From contig NZ_BPQG01000011.1 of the NCBI RefSeq assembly GCF_022179125.1, positions 50,339 to 114,338 on the forward strand: a stretch of 64,000 nucleotides of DNA, read 5' to 3'. The translations under genes were made by a program, and so were the position numbers. This stretch comes from Methylobacterium cerastii. Lineage in GTDB: Bacteria; Pseudomonadota; Alphaproteobacteria; Rhizobiales; Beijerinckiaceae. Under the pieces are notes generated by a model. That model made no database searches. It was not told the DNA's origin and saw only the letters and a program-made list of their open reading frames with translations. This document shows, in pieces, positions 36,662-46,716 of this stretch. Every line of letters starts with the position of its first letter. Within the stretch, counting starts at the first letter, position 1.

Positions 36662-38062
36662 ATGCATCTGTTCAGGAAGGCGACGCCCACCCTGTTCCCG
36701 GCCGGCGGCCGCTTCGCCAGCGCGGGGCGCGTCGAGGCGGCGCCGTTCGGGCGCTCCGAGGCCGGTGGGCCGGAGGTGTCGTCCTTCACCCTCGACAACG
36801 GGCTCGACGTGGTGGTGGTGCCGGATCACCGCGCGCCCGTCGTGACTCACATGATCTGGTACCGCAACGGTTCGGCCGACGACCCGCTCGGCCGGTCCGG
36901 CATCGCCCACTTCCTCGAGCACCTGATGTTCAAGGGCACCGAGAAGCACCCGGTCGGCGCCTTCTCGAAGGCCGTCTCCGGTCTCGGCGGCCAGGAGAAC
37001 GCCTTCACCTCCTACGACTACACCGCCTACTTCCAGCGCGTCGCCCGCGACAACCTCGACACCATGATGGCGTTCGAGGCCGACCGCATGACCGGCCTCG
37101 TCCTCGAAGACGCGGTGGTCGCGCCCGAGCGCGACGTGGTGCTGGAGGAGCGCCGCATGCGGGTCGAGACCGATCCCTCCGCCCAGCTCTCCGAGGCGAT
37201 GGCGGCCTCGCTCTTCGTGCACCACCCCTACGGCATCCCGATCATCGGCTGGATGCACGAGATCGAGGAGCTGAACCGCAACCACGCCCTCGACTACTAC
37301 AAGCGCTTCTACACGCCCGAGAATGCGATCCTCGTGGTCGCCGGCGACGTGACGCCCGACGAGGTCCGGCGCCTGGCCGAGGCGACCTACGGGCGCGTCG
37401 CACCGCAGGGCGCCCGCCCGGTGCGGGTCCGCCCGCGGGAGCCCGAGCCGAAAGCGCTGCGCCGTCTCGCGGTGGCCGACCCGAAGGTCGAGCAGCCGAC
37501 CTTGCAGCGGCTTTACCTCACGCCGTCCTGCATCACCGCCCGCGACGGAGGCTGCCACGATCTCGAACTGCTCGCCGAAGTGCTCGGCGGCGGCTCGACC
37601 TCCTACCTCTACCGAAAGCTCGTCATGGAGAGCGGCCTCGCGGTGAACGCGGGCGCCTGGTACATGGGCTCGGCGATCGACGACACCCGCTTCTCGGTCT
37701 ACGCGATCCCCGCCGAGGGCGTCAGCCTGGAGAAGCTCGAGGCCGAGGTCGACCGCGTGCTCCGGCGCGCACCTTCCGAGGCGCTGAACGCCGAGGCGAT
37801 CGAGCGGGCCAAGACCCGGCTGGTCGCCGAGACGGTTTACTCCTCCGATAGCCAGTCGTCGCTCGCGCGCATCTACGGCTCGGCGCTCGCCATCGGCGAG
37901 ACCATTGAGGAGGTGCGCCGCTGGCCCGCCGACATCGAGGGCGTGACCCGCGAGCGTCTGGCGACGGCGAGCGAGCGCTGGCTGACGCCGTCCCGCTCGG
38001 TGACCGGCTACCTCGTCAAGGCGAGCGACCCGGACGCGCCCATGGCGATCGCCGCGGAATAG
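36662..38062 (+). CDS. M16-family zinc metallopeptidase, catalytic partner
   Basis: This 466-residue protein has the inverted zinc motif HFLEH in GIAHFLEHLMFKGT and the downstream glutamate of the family, followed by the R/Y-type C-terminal half. It is the active subunit of a two-gene M16 pair, the next gene being the inactive-type partner. In Methylobacterium such a pair (PqqF/PqqG) processes the PqqA peptide during PQQ synthesis, and this pair lies in the matching neighbourhood of lspA. I consider it the likely PqqF-type gene but cannot prove it from sequence alone. Confidence 0.9.
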   Translation: MHLFRKATPTLFPAGGRFASAGRVEAAPFGRSEAGGPEVSSFTLDNGLDVVVVPDHRAPVVTHMIWYRNGSADDPLGRSGIAHFLEHLMFKGTEKHPVGAFSKAVSGLGGQENAFTSYDYTAYFQRVARDNLDTMMAFEADRMTGLVLEDAVVAPERDVVLEERRMRVETDPSAQLSEAMAASLFVHHPYGIPIIGWMHEIEELNRNHALDYYKRFYTPENAILVVAGDVTPDEVRRLAEATYGRVAPQGARPVRVRPREPEPKALRRLAVADPKVEQPTLQRLYLTPSCITARDGGCHDLELLAEVLGGGSTSYLYRKLVMESGLAVNAGAWYMGSAIDDTRFSVYAIPAEGVSLEKLEAEVDRVLRRAPSEALNAEAIERAKTRLVAETVYSSDSQSSLARIYGSALAIGETIEEVRRWPADIEGVTRERLATASERWLTPSRSVTGYLVKASDPDAPMAIAAE

Positions 38063-38135
38063 CGCCTTCGGCCTGCGGCGCCCGGCGCCGCACGCAGAGG
38101 CCGCATCCAAGAGAACGAGAACAACGAGGTCGTCC

Positions 38136-39434
38136 ATGAACTTCGCCGACACCGACCTGGCCGAGACGCCGGTCCGCACCAAGGCGAGCCCGGCCAAGGC
38201 GCTACCGATCCAGACCGCCGCCGGGATCGAGGCGTGGCACGTCGAATCGCCGGTGGTGCCGATGATCGCGCTCGCCTTCACCTTCGAGGGCGGGGCGGCG
38301 CAGGACCCGGAGGGCAAGTCGGGCTGCGCCCAGATGTTGGCGCGTCTCCTCGACGAGGGTGCCGGCGACCTCGGCTCCGACGCCTTCCAGGAACGGCTCG
38401 CGGCACGCGCGATCGAGCTCTCGTTCCATGCCGGCCCCGACGCGATCGGCGGCTCGTTGAAGATGCTCGTCAAGCACGCCGACGAGGCGATCGACCTCCT
38501 GGCCCTGGCGCTCGCCAAGCCCCGCTTCGACGCCGACGCGATCGAGCGGGTCCGCGGCCAGGTGATCGCCGGCCTGCGCTACCAGCAGAACGACCCGGGC
38601 GTGATGGCCTCGCGCCGCTTCTTCGCCGAGGCCTTCGCCGGGCACGCCTACGGCCGGCCCTCGTCGGGCACGATCGAGGCGGTGTCGGCGATCACCCGCG
38701 ACGACCTCGTGGCGATGCACGCCCAGCTCCTCGGCCGCGGCGCGGTGAAGATCGCCGCCGTCGGCGCGATCGGCGCCGAGCAGCTCGCCAAGAGCCTCGA
38801 CCGCGCCTTCGGCGCGTTGTCGGAGGCCGGCGGCCTGCGCGCGATCGAGCGGACCACGGTGGGCGACCTCGGCAAGCGCGTGGTCGTCGACCTCGATGTG
38901 CCGCAATCGGTGATCCGCTTCGGCATGGCCGGCGTCGCCTGGCGCGACCCCGACTTCATCCCAGCCTACGTTCTCAACCACATCCTGGGCGGCGGCGCCT
39001 TCACCTCGCGGCTGTTCCAGGAAGTGCGCGAGAAGCGCGGTCTGGCGTACTCCGTCGGAACCTCGCTTGTCAGCCACCGCTCGGCGGCGATGACCTGGGG
39101 CTATACCGCGACCAAGAACGAGCGCGTCGGCGAGGCGGTGTCGGTCATCAGCGACGAGATCAACCGCCTGATCGCCGACGGACCGGACGACGAGGAGCTG
39201 CAGAAGGCCAAGGACTACCTCACCGGCTCCTACGCGCTGGGCTTCGACACCTCGACCAAGATCGCCCACCAGCTGGTGCAGATCGCGTTCGAAGGCCTCG
39301 GCATGGACTACATCGAGCGCCGCAACGCGCTGGTCTCGTCGGTCACGCAGGAGGACATCCGCCGGGCCGGCGCGCGGACCTTCGCCGACGGCCGGATGCT
39401 GGTCGTCGCCGCCGGGCGGCCGATCGGCCTCTAG
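38136..39434 (+). CDS. M16-family peptidase-like subunit, non-catalytic partner
   Basis: This 432-residue protein has the M16 fold but not HxxEH. The equivalent region reads [12 protein letters not shown]. It keeps the substrate-binding C-terminal features, notably [24 protein letters not shown] and FVTD-region-like blocks. Together with the upstream catalytic gene, 73 bp away, it should form a heterodimer in the manner of mitochondrial processing peptidase or PqqF/PqqG. No signal peptide is apparent, which fits a cytoplasmic or peripheral enzyme. Confidence 0.88.
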   Translation: MNFADTDLAETPVRTKASPAKALPIQTAAGIEAWHVESPVVPMIALAFTFEGGAAQDPEGKSGCAQMLARLLDEGAGDLGSDAFQERLAARAIELSFHAGPDAIGGSLKMLVKHADEAIDLLALALAKPRFDADAIERVRGQVIAGLRYQQNDPGVMASRRFFAEAFAGHAYGRPSSGTIEAVSAITRDDLVAMHAQLLGRGAVKIAAVGAIGAEQLAKSLDRAFGALSEAGGLRAIERTTVGDLGKRVVVDLDVPQSVIRFGMAGVAWRDPDFIPAYVLNHILGGGAFTSRLFQEVREKRGLAYSVGTSLVSHRSAAMTWGYTATKNERVGEAVSVISDEINRLIADGPDDEELQKAKDYLTGSYALGFDTSTKIAHQLVQIAFEGLGMDYIERRNALVSSVTQEDIRRAGARTFADGRMLVVAAGRPIGL

Positions 39435-39440
39435 AATTGA

Positions 39441-39464
39441 CCCCATGATCCCTGGATCATGGGG
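39441..39464. repeat. Palindromic intergenic element with GATC-N4-GATC core
   Basis: CCCCATGATC (39441-39450) and GATCATGGGG (39455-39464) are perfect 10-bp inverted arms around CCTG, just after the M16 stop. It can fold as a hairpin but lacks a T-run. Its core matches the larger palindrome at 63942-63983, suggesting a dispersed repeat family. Confidence 0.6.
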
Positions 39465-39537
39465 AACGTCCCATCCCTTTGCCGGGCCGCGTTTTTCGCC
39501 GAACCGGCAACCCCTTCGACGGAAAACGCCCTCGCCG

Positions 39538-40470
39538 ATGCAGCTCACCGGGATCCACCACCTGACCGCGATCACCGCGCGGGCTGCGGACAACCACGCC
39601 TTCTACACCCGCGTGCTCGGGCTGCGCCTGGTGAAGAAGACGGTGAACCAGGACGACGTCTCGGCCTACCACCTGTTCTACGCCGACGGGTTGGCCTCGC
39701 CCGGCACCGACGTCACCTTCTTCGACTGGCCGGCGCCACCTGAGCGGCGCGGGACGAACAGCATCACCCGCACACACCTGCGCGTGGCGGGGCCGACGGC
39801 GATCGAGGCTTGGCGCGAGCGCTTGGCGCGGGAGGGCGTGACCCATTCCGCGCCGGTGGAGCGCGACGGTCGCCTGACCCTCGACTTCGAGGATTCGGAA
39901 GGCCAGCGCCTGAGCCTCGTCGACGACGGCGGCGCGGGCGACGCGCATCCGTGGGCCGGCAGCCCGGTGGCGCCCGATCATCAGATCCGCGGCCTCGGAC
40001 CGATCCGGCTGTCGGTGGCGCAGCCGGAGCCAACCGGCCGCGTCCTCGTCGACGTGCTGGGCATGGTGCACGCCCGCAGCTTCGAGACGCCGGAAGGTTC
40101 CGTCCACGTCTTCGCCATGGGGGAGGGCGGCCCGGCGGCAGAGGTGCAGCTTCTGGGCGACGCCTCCGCCCCTGCGCGGCAGGGAGCAGGCGCCGTCCAC
40201 CATGTCGCCTTCCGTATCCCCGATGCGGATTACGCAGCCTGGGCCGACCGCCTGAACACGCGCCGGATGCCGTCGAGCGGCCCGGTCGACCGCTTCTACT
40301 TCCGAAGCCTGTACTTCCGCGAGCCGAACGGCATCCTGTTCGAGATCGCCACCGACGGTCCAGGCTTCACTGCAGACGAACCGCTCGACCGGCTCGGGCA
40401 GGGCTTGGCGCTGCCGCCGTTCCTCGAGCCGCGCCGGGCCGAGATCGAGGCCGGGTTGAAGCCGCTCTAG
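39538..40470 (+). CDS. VOC-family (glyoxalase/ring-cleaving dioxygenase-like) protein
   Basis: The 310-residue protein has two vicinal oxygen chelate halves. Metal-ligand candidates are seen in [11 protein letters not shown] (His near residue 7), [12 protein letters not shown] and the late [18 protein letters not shown] (Glu). The layout matches proteins annotated as ring-cleaving dioxygenases of the PcpA/MhqO type, often acting on hydroquinones or involved in quinone and electrophile resistance. The ATG at 39538 starts right at the conserved N terminus. It is a single gene. Confidence 0.88.
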   Translation: MQLTGIHHLTAITARAADNHAFYTRVLGLRLVKKTVNQDDVSAYHLFYADGLASPGTDVTFFDWPAPPERRGTNSITRTHLRVAGPTAIEAWRERLAREGVTHSAPVERDGRLTLDFEDSEGQRLSLVDDGGAGDAHPWAGSPVAPDHQIRGLGPIRLSVAQPEPTGRVLVDVLGMVHARSFETPEGSVHVFAMGEGGPAAEVQLLGDASAPARQGAGAVHHVAFRIPDADYAAWADRLNTRRMPSSGPVDRFYFRSLYFREPNGILFEIATDGPGFTADEPLDRLGQGLALPPFLEPRRAEIEAGLKPL

Positions 40471-40607
40471 GCCGTATCGCCGCGGGTATTAAGAGCGATT
40501 CCAATCAGTTGCGGTTGCATGGCTGTGTGTCGTCGGCGCGTCTTGACCTGCGTTCCGCACCTGCGAAAAGACCGCCAGCCCCATCGGGATTCGGGACACC
40601 TCAGTCG

Positions 40608-41381
40608 ATGAGCAAGTTCTATGAGGAGCGCGTTCTGTCGGTCCACCACTGGACCGACACGCTCTTCTCCTTCCGCACGACGCGCGATCCGGCCTTCCGC
40701 TTCCGGAACGGCGAGTTCACGATGATCGGCATCGAGGTCGAGGGGCGACCGCTCCTGCGCGCCTACAGCGTCGTCTCGGCCAACTACGAGGAGGAGCTGG
40801 AGTTCTTCTCGATCAAGGTCGAGGCCGGCCCGCTCACCTCGAAGCTGCAGCACCTCAAGGTCGGCGACCCGATCATCGTCGGCAAGAAGCCCACCGGCAC
40901 GCTGGTGCTCGACAACCTGCTGCCGGGCAAGAACCTCTACCTCCTCGGCACCGGCACCGGGCTCGCGCCCTTCCTGTCGATCATCAAGGACCCGGAGACC
41001 TACGAGCGCTTCGAGAAGGTCGTCCTCGTCCACGGCTGCCGGCAGGTTCAGGAACTCGCCTACGGCGAGACCATCACCGAAAGCCTGCCGAAGCACGAGT
41101 TCCTCGGCGAGATGATCAGCGCACAGCTGATCTACTACCCGACCGTGACCCGCGAGCCGTTCCGCAACCGAGGCCGGATCACCGACCTGATGACCTCGGG
41201 CAAGCTGTTCGAGGATATCGACCTGCCGAACATGTCGGTCGAGAACGACCGCTTCATGCTGTGCGGCAGCCCCGACATGATCCGCGACACCCGCGAGCTG
41301 CTGACCAACGGCGGCTACGAAGAGGGCAACCACGGCGAAGCCGGCCATTACGTGATCGAGAAGGCCTTCGTCGAGAAATAG
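40608..41381 (+). CDS. fpr: Ferredoxin/flavodoxin-NADP reductase
   Basis: This 257-residue FAD enzyme of the bacterial Fpr type has the FAD-binding block RAYSVVSANYEEELEFFSIKVE, the NADP-binding LLGTGTGLAPFLSII and the C-terminal FMLCGSPDMI, ending in VIEKAFVEK. It moves electrons between NADPH and ferredoxin or flavodoxin and often supports oxidative stress defence and iron-sulfur enzymes. The ATG at 40608 is the family start. It is monocistronic, with a strong hairpin after the stop. Confidence 0.94.
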   Translation: MSKFYEERVLSVHHWTDTLFSFRTTRDPAFRFRNGEFTMIGIEVEGRPLLRAYSVVSANYEEELEFFSIKVEAGPLTSKLQHLKVGDPIIVGKKPTGTLVLDNLLPGKNLYLLGTGTGLAPFLSIIKDPETYERFEKVVLVHGCRQVQELAYGETITESLPKHEFLGEMISAQLIYYPTVTREPFRNRGRITDLMTSGKLFEDIDLPNMSVENDRFMLCGSPDMIRDTRELLTNGGYEEGNHGEAGHYVIEKAFVEK

Positions 41382-41439
41382 GTTTTCCCGACTTCCGAGC
41401 CTTGAGACGTACCCTCGAGCGCACCTGCTGAAGAAGTGT

Positions 41440-41469
41440 GGCCCCCTTTCCCGAACGGGAGAGGGGGCC
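41440..41469. terminator. Terminator between convergent fpr and the hybrid kinase gene
   Basis: GGCCCCCTTTCCCG (41440-41453) pairs with CGGGAGAGGGGGCC (41456-41469), with one mismatch and a tiny AA loop. It is placed between two convergent genes and is followed by CGTCGTTTCT. Confidence 0.65.
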
Positions 41470-41478
41470 GCGTCGTTT

Positions 41479-44409
41479 CTACGCCGGACCACCGACCAAC
41501 CCGCGCACCTCCTGCGCAAGGTCCGACAGGCTCATCGAGCCCTTGCTGATCACACGGTCGGCCTGCCCCGCGAGGCGGCGACGATCCTCCGCGGTGATGT
41601 CCTTGGCGGTGAGCACCACCACGGGGATGTCGCGCCACTCCGCGCGGGTGCGCAGCGCCCGGAGGAAGCCGAAGCCGTCCATCTCCGGCATCATCAGGTC
41701 GAGAAGCACGAGGGCCGGCTTCTCCCGCGCCACCGCCTCCAGCGCGAGCTTGCCGTGCTCGGCCGAGCAGACCGGGAAACCCTCGCGCTCCAGGAAGGTC
41801 GTCACCCGCTCGCGGGCGTCGGGGTCGTCCTCGACCACGAGGATCGGCCCCTCGGCGTTGCCGGGACGGAACCGGTCGGTGACGGCCTTGAGGTGCCCCC
41901 ACTCGATCGGCTTGTGCAGATAGTCGGTGGCGCCGAGGGAGAAGGCGAGGTTCTGCTCGTCGAGCACCGTCACCATGACGATCGGCGTCGCACCCAGCTC
42001 CGGGTCGGCTCGGAGCGCGCGCAGCACCGACCAGCCGTCCATCCGCGGCATGGTCACGTCCAGAAGGATCGCGCGCGGGCGTAGCGCCCGCGCCCGCTCC
42101 AGCCCCTGGCGTCCGTCCTCGGCGGTGGAGACGGCGAATCCCTCCTTCTCGAGAAAGCGGGCGAGCAGGTCGCGCGTCGCCGGGTCGTCGTCGATGACGA
42201 GGATACGGTTTCCGACCGCCCCGTCCTCGCCCTGCGCGGGGGCGGCATCGGGGCCGGCGAACTGCGCCGGCAGCGTCAGGGTGAAGGTGCTGCCCGCGCC
42301 TTCGACGCTCGCGACCTCGACGGTGCCGCCCAGAAGGCCGGCGAAGGCGCGGGTGATCGAGAGCCCGAGCCCGGTTCCGCCGAAGCGCCGGGTGGTGGAG
42401 GCGTCGGCCTGGGTGAAGCGCTCGAAAAGCCGGCCGACCTGCTCTTCGTTCATGCCGATGCCGGTGTCGCTTACCGCGAAGCGCAGGACGGCGTCGGCGT
42501 CGCGCGTGACGGTGAGGCCGACGCGGCCGTTCTCGGTGAACTTCGCCGCGTTGCTCAGAAGGTTGATCAGGCACTGGCGCAGCTTGGTCACGTCGGTATG
42601 CGCCGTGCCGACGTCGTCGGCGATCGTCAGGTCGAGGGCGTTGCCCTTCTTGGCGACCAAACCCTCGACGGTGGCGGCGACCTCGGCCACCACGTCGGCG
42701 ACGGAGAAGTCCTCGGCGTAGATCTCGACCCGCTCGGCCTCGATCTTCGACAGATCGAGCACGTCGTTGATCAGCCCGAGGAGGTGGCGGGCGTTGGACT
42801 CGATCTTCTTCATGTCGGCGATCAGCGCCGGCTCGCCGAGGTCTTCCAGCTCCTCCTGCAGCATCTCGGAATAGCCGATCACCGCCGAGAGCGGGGTGCG
42901 CAGCTCGTGGCTCATGTTGGCCAGGAACTGGCTCTTGGCGCGGTTGGCGTCTTCGGCGGCCTGACGCGCCGCCTCGACCGCGGCTTCGGCCGCCTTGCGC
43001 TCGCTGATGTCGGTGTGGGTGCCGACCCATTCGCGCAGGCTGCCGTCCTCGGCGAGGATCGGCACGGCGCGTACCGCCATGTGCCGGAATTCGCCGTCGG
43101 CCCGGAGCAGGCGGTGCTCGGTCTCGTAGGGCTGCAGCGTCGAGACTGCCGCCTGCCAGGCCTTTGCGGTGTGCGCGCGGTCCTCGACGTGAATCACGTC
43201 GAGGAAGCCCTCGCCGGCATAGGCCGCGTCGTCCTGGCCGGTGAAGCGCGTCCAAGACGCCTGGCGCGGATGCAGGCTGCCCTCCGCGGTCGCCGTCCAG
43301 ACGATCGACGCGCTCGCCTCGATGAGCGAGCGGAAGCGCTCCTCGCTGCGGCGCATGCGCTCCTCGACGATCCAGCGCAGGGTCTCGTCGAGGACGACGA
43401 TGCCGACGCCCTCGATCGCCGGCTCTGGGTCCGACGAGGTGCCGCGCAACGGGTAGAAGCTCATCGAGAACCGGCGCACGCCACCGGGGGCCGAGGGCGT
43501 CGGCACCGCCACGGGAACGTCCGGCGTCACCAGCCCCTCGTTGAGGGCGGCGGCGAGCTTCGGGCCGAGGGCGTCCGCGAGGTTGGGCAGCATCGCCCAG
43601 ATCGGCGCGCCGAGGTCGGCGCCGAAGCCGCGCTCGCTCATCACCGCGAGCGCCCGGTTCATGTGGCGGATCTTGAGGTCGCGATCGAGGAAGCCGAGGC
43701 CGACCGGGGCGTTCGCGAGGACGCCGTCGAGGAGCCCGGACATCCGCATCGCCTCGCGCCGGCGAACCAGGGCGAGGCGGGCGAGGAGGACGATCGCGAC
43801 GACGGCACAGATCGCCGCCAGCACCGACAGCAGCAGGGAGCGGGCGACGTCCCGGCTGCGGTCGGCCTCCAGCCGTTCCGCGGTCGCCGCCTGCAGCCCC
43901 GCGGTCTCGGCGCGAATGGCGTCCATCAGCTGCTTGCCGACGCCGGTTCGGACGATCTCCGTCGCCGCGTCGAAGCTCACGTCCCGGCGGGCGGCGACGA
44001 CGCGGGCCGCGAAGTCGCGCTTGTCCGCGATCAGGGCGGCGAGCGAGGCGCCGCCCTGGCGCACGGGCGCCTGCGCCACGCGGCCGAGCGCCGTCAGGCC
44101 CGTATCGATCGCGCCGAGCGCCTTCTGGTAGGGCTCGAGGTACATGTCGCCGCCGACGAGGACGTAGCCGCGCTCGCCGGTCTCGAGGTCCTTCACCGCC
44201 GAGAGCAGACGCTCGAGCTGCGAGATCCGCGCGGTCCCGGCCGCGACCGCAGCGCGGCTCGCCTCGCCGCCGACGTAGTTCCAGGCGCCGGCGACGAGGG
44301 CGACGAGCAGCAACCCGAAGGCGACCGGCGAGCCGAGCAGGCCCGCGAAAGGCCGCGCGCTGCGCCAGTTGGCCCGGCGCAGGAACGAGATCGACCGGGG
44401 ATTGATCAC
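41479..44409 (-). CDS. CHASE3-PAS hybrid sensor histidine kinase with two receiver domains
   Basis: This 976-residue protein has an N-terminal membrane segment (about 29-47), a CHASE3-like periplasmic region with DLETGERGYVLVGGD, and a second membrane segment (about 188-208). Two PAS domains follow (about 225-345 and 360-480). The HisKA phospho-acceptor is in MSHELRTPLSAVIGYSEML, and the HATPase domain has NLLSNAAKFTENG, DTGIGM and GTGLGLSI. Two receiver domains follow, with aspartates in ILLDVTMPRMDG and VLLDLMMPEMDG. No Hpt domain or partner regulator is adjacent, so the phosphorelay continues elsewhere. The signal is unknown. Confidence 0.93.
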   Translation of the reverse strand: MINPRSISFLRRANWRSARPFAGLLGSPVAFGLLLVALVAGAWNYVGGEASRAAVAAGTARISQLERLLSAVKDLETGERGYVLVGGDMYLEPYQKALGAIDTGLTALGRVAQAPVRQGGASLAALIADKRDFAARVVAARRDVSFDAATEIVRTGVGKQLMDAIRAETAGLQAATAERLEADRSRDVARSLLLSVLAAICAVVAIVLLARLALVRRREAMRMSGLLDGVLANAPVGLGFLDRDLKIRHMNRALAVMSERGFGADLGAPIWAMLPNLADALGPKLAAALNEGLVTPDVPVAVPTPSAPGGVRRFSMSFYPLRGTSSDPEPAIEGVGIVVLDETLRWIVEERMRRSEERFRSLIEASASIVWTATAEGSLHPRQASWTRFTGQDDAAYAGEGFLDVIHVEDRAHTAKAWQAAVSTLQPYETEHRLLRADGEFRHMAVRAVPILAEDGSLREWVGTHTDISERKAAEAAVEAARQAAEDANRAKSQFLANMSHELRTPLSAVIGYSEMLQEELEDLGEPALIADMKKIESNARHLLGLINDVLDLSKIEAERVEIYAEDFSVADVVAEVAATVEGLVAKKGNALDLTIADDVGTAHTDVTKLRQCLINLLSNAAKFTENGRVGLTVTRDADAVLRFAVSDTGIGMNEEQVGRLFERFTQADASTTRRFGGTGLGLSITRAFAGLLGGTVEVASVEGAGSTFTLTLPAQFAGPDAAPAQGEDGAVGNRILVIDDDPATRDLLARFLEKEGFAVSTAEDGRQGLERARALRPRAILLDVTMPRMDGWSVLRALRADPELGATPIVMVTVLDEQNLAFSLGATDYLHKPIEWGHLKAVTDRFRPGNAEGPILVVEDDPDARERVTTFLEREGFPVCSAEHGKLALEAVAREKPALVLLDLMMPEMDGFGFLRALRTRAEWRDIPVVVLTAKDITAEDRRRLAGQADRVISKGSMSLSDLAQEVRGLVGGPA

Positions 44410-44598
44410 GCGACGGCCATCCCGATCCGGGTCCGCGTCGCAGCACCACCCGCCGCGGGCGGATGTTTCGGATGGGTGATCATGTCGGGCGCCCCGGATC
44501 GGCCCGGCGACGTGCCGGGGCGATCCGCGCAGACATAACCGGGCGCGCGCGGTTGTCGAAGCTTTACCCGTCGGCGCGGCAGGCGCCGCGAAGCCGCA

Positions 44599-45828
44599 TC
44601 AGGTCTCGACGAGGCCGGTCGTCGAGCCGGAAGCCTCGGAATCGGCCCGGCCGTGCGGCAGGGCGAGGTATTCCACCGAGCGCATCTCGATCAGCCGGGA
44701 CACCGTCCGATCGAACTCGAAGGCCTCGCGGCCTTCCCGCACCGAGTAGAGCGCCTGCGCCTCGGCGGCGGCCGAGGCGACGAGCTTCACGTGGCGGTCG
44801 TACAGGGTGTCGATCAGGGTGATGAAGCGCTTGCACTCGTTGCGGTTCTGCTCGCCCATCACCGGAATCTCTTCGACGATCACCGTGTGGAAGGCGCGGG
44901 CGATCGCCATGTAGTCGGAGGCGCCGAGGGGCTGGGCGCAGAGGTCGTCGAAGCTGAACCGGGCGACGCCCGCAGCCTCCTGTGGCACCGGCACCTGACG
45001 GCCGTGCACGGTGAGCGTCGCAGACCGGCCCTTGGCCTTGCCGGTCAGGCCGCGGAAGGCGGCATCGAGCGCCGAGCGCGCGGCCGCGTCGGCGGGCACG
45101 TGGTAGACCGGCGCGCCGCCGAGTTTCTCGAGGCGGAAGTCGGTGCGCGAATCCAAGCGCAACACCTCGACCCGCTCCTTCAGCTCCTCGACGAAGGGCA
45201 GGAACAGGGCCCGGTTGAGGCCGCCCTCGTAGAGCCGGTCCGGCTCCACGTTCGAGGTCGCCACCACCGTCACGCCGCGCTTGAACAGCGCTCCGAACAG
45301 CCGGCCGAGGATCATCGCGTCGGCGATGTCGGTGACGGTGAACTCGTCGAAGCACAGCAGCGTCGAGTCGTCGGCCAAGGCGTCGGCGACCGGGCCGATC
45401 GGGTCGTCACCCTTGACCTCGCCGCGCTTCAGCGCCTGGCGGTAGGCGTGGATACGCTCGTGCGCGTCGGCGAGGAAACCGTGGAAGTGGACGCGGCGCT
45501 TCGGGCCGGGGGCGGCCTCGTGGAACAGGTCCATCAGCATGGTCTTGCCACGCCCGACCGAGCCCCAGATGTACAGCCCCTTCGTCGGCCCGACGGTGTC
45601 CTTGCGCGAGAACAGCCAGCCGAGGGCGCTGCCCTTCTTGGCGCGTCGGCGCCGCTCCAGGTCGAGGGCGAGCCGGTCGAGAGCGCGCACCAGCCGCGCC
45701 TGCGCCGGGTCGCGCTCGATCGCGCCCGACGCGATCAACGCCTCGTAGCGATCGTGGACCGGCCCGGGGGAGAGCGCGCCGCTGCGCGCGTCTGCGGAGG
45801 GCGCCTGGCTCGGCGAGGTAGGGCTCAC
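44599..45828 (-). CDS. zapE: Cell division protein ZapE / AFG1-family ATPase
   Basis: This 409-residue AAA-type ATPase has Walker A in YIWGSVGRGKTMLMDLF and Walker B in LLCFDEFTVTDIADAMIL, followed by the family blocks FGALFKRGVTVVATSNVEP and FSFDDLCAQPLGASDYMAI. ZapE modulates FtsZ rings under stress in E. coli. The yeast homologue is the mitochondrial Afg1. No ATG suits the N terminus. The GTG at 45828 gives the normal family length, and the next upstream ATG (45963) adds 45 unlikely residues. Confidence 0.92.
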   Translation of the reverse strand: MSPTSPSQAPSADARSGALSPGPVHDRYEALIASGAIERDPAQARLVRALDRLALDLERRRRAKKGSALGWLFSRKDTVGPTKGLYIWGSVGRGKTMLMDLFHEAAPGPKRRVHFHGFLADAHERIHAYRQALKRGEVKGDDPIGPVADALADDSTLLCFDEFTVTDIADAMILGRLFGALFKRGVTVVATSNVEPDRLYEGGLNRALFLPFVEELKERVEVLRLDSRTDFRLEKLGGAPVYHVPADAAARSALDAAFRGLTGKAKGRSATLTVHGRQVPVPQEAAGVARFSFDDLCAQPLGASDYMAIARAFHTVIVEEIPVMGEQNRNECKRFITLIDTLYDRHVKLVASAAAEAQALYSVREGREAFEFDRTVSRLIEMRSVEYLALPHGRADSEASGSTTGLVET

Positions 45829-46116
45829 GACATCCGGCTCACGACCACGGGATCCTGCTCGGCCTCGGCCCTGTTGCGGCGCGAAGGACGGATCACACGT
45901 CTGCCGCGCGCGCGCAGGGCGATCAACCCGCCGCCCGGCAAGATACGAGGAAACGGGTTCCATCCGCCCGGCGCATGTCAGCCCACGCCGCAAACTGCAA
46001 GGACGAATTGTTGCATTGCACAATCGGCTTGGCGGTGCGAGACCGGCGCTACCTTCGAGGGAGGGCACGCCCGGATGCGCGCAGACGTCAGCGCCGCGTA
46101 ATCGGAGACTGGAACC

Positions 46117-46707
46117 ATGGCACTGCCCGAGCCGAAGCCGGCGGGACACACGATCCGCCGCCTGCGTGCGAGCGACCGCGCCGAGATCCTCGCCTACTTC
46201 CTGCGCCTCGATCCGGAGACCCGTGCGAACCGCTTCATGGGCGCCGTCGGCGAGGCCGGGATCCGCGCCTACGCCGAGCGCGCCGTGACGGCGGAGGGCC
46301 TGATCTTCGGCGCGTTCGTCTCCGGCGTCCTGCGCGGCGTCGCCGAGTTGCGCCCGTCGCGCGCCGGCGCGACGGCGTTCGACCTCGGCGCCGAGGCGGA
46401 GGCGGCCTTCGCCGTCGAGCGCGCGTATCGCCGCCGCGGCCTCGGCGGCGCCCTGTTCGCGCGGATCACGGAAGCCGCCCGCAACCGAAGAGTCGGCGAC
46501 CTGCACGTGCGGTGTCTCGCCCGGAACGGGCCGATGCGCCGTCTCGCGCTGCGCTATGGCGCCGACCTGCAGGCCAGCGGCATGGAGGCCGAGGCGGCCC
46601 TGCATCTCGAACGGCCGACGCCGTTCTCGCTCTGGCACGAGGGCATCGCCGAGGCCTTCGACCTGACGATCGCCGCCCTGCGGCCGCGCGGGCTGCCGCC
46701 GGCGTGA
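46117..46707 (+). CDS. GNAT-family N-acetyltransferase
   Basis: This 196-residue protein has a GNAT domain with the acetyl-CoA loop AYRRRGLGGALFARI (Q/R-x-x-G-x-G/A) in the middle and RFMGAV and GVAELRP blocks before it. It looks like the single-domain enzymes that follow the pattern IRRLRASDRAEILAYFLRLDPETRANRF, common in alphaproteobacteria. The substrate is unknown. It is convergent with comF, whose stop lies 9 bp away. Confidence 0.88.
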   Translation: MALPEPKPAGHTIRRLRASDRAEILAYFLRLDPETRANRFMGAVGEAGIRAYAERAVTAEGLIFGAFVSGVLRGVAELRPSRAGATAFDLGAEAEAAFAVERAYRRRGLGGALFARITEAARNRRVGDLHVRCLARNGPMRRLALRYGADLQASGMEAEAALHLERPTPFSLWHEGIAEAFDLTIAALRPRGLPPA

Positions 46708-46716
46708 GACGACCGT

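Noticed and set aside
45829-46638. Long N-terminal extension of ZapE
   Set aside because: The frame stays open to 46638 but runs antisense through the GNAT gene and has no family similarity. The GTG at 45828 fits better.
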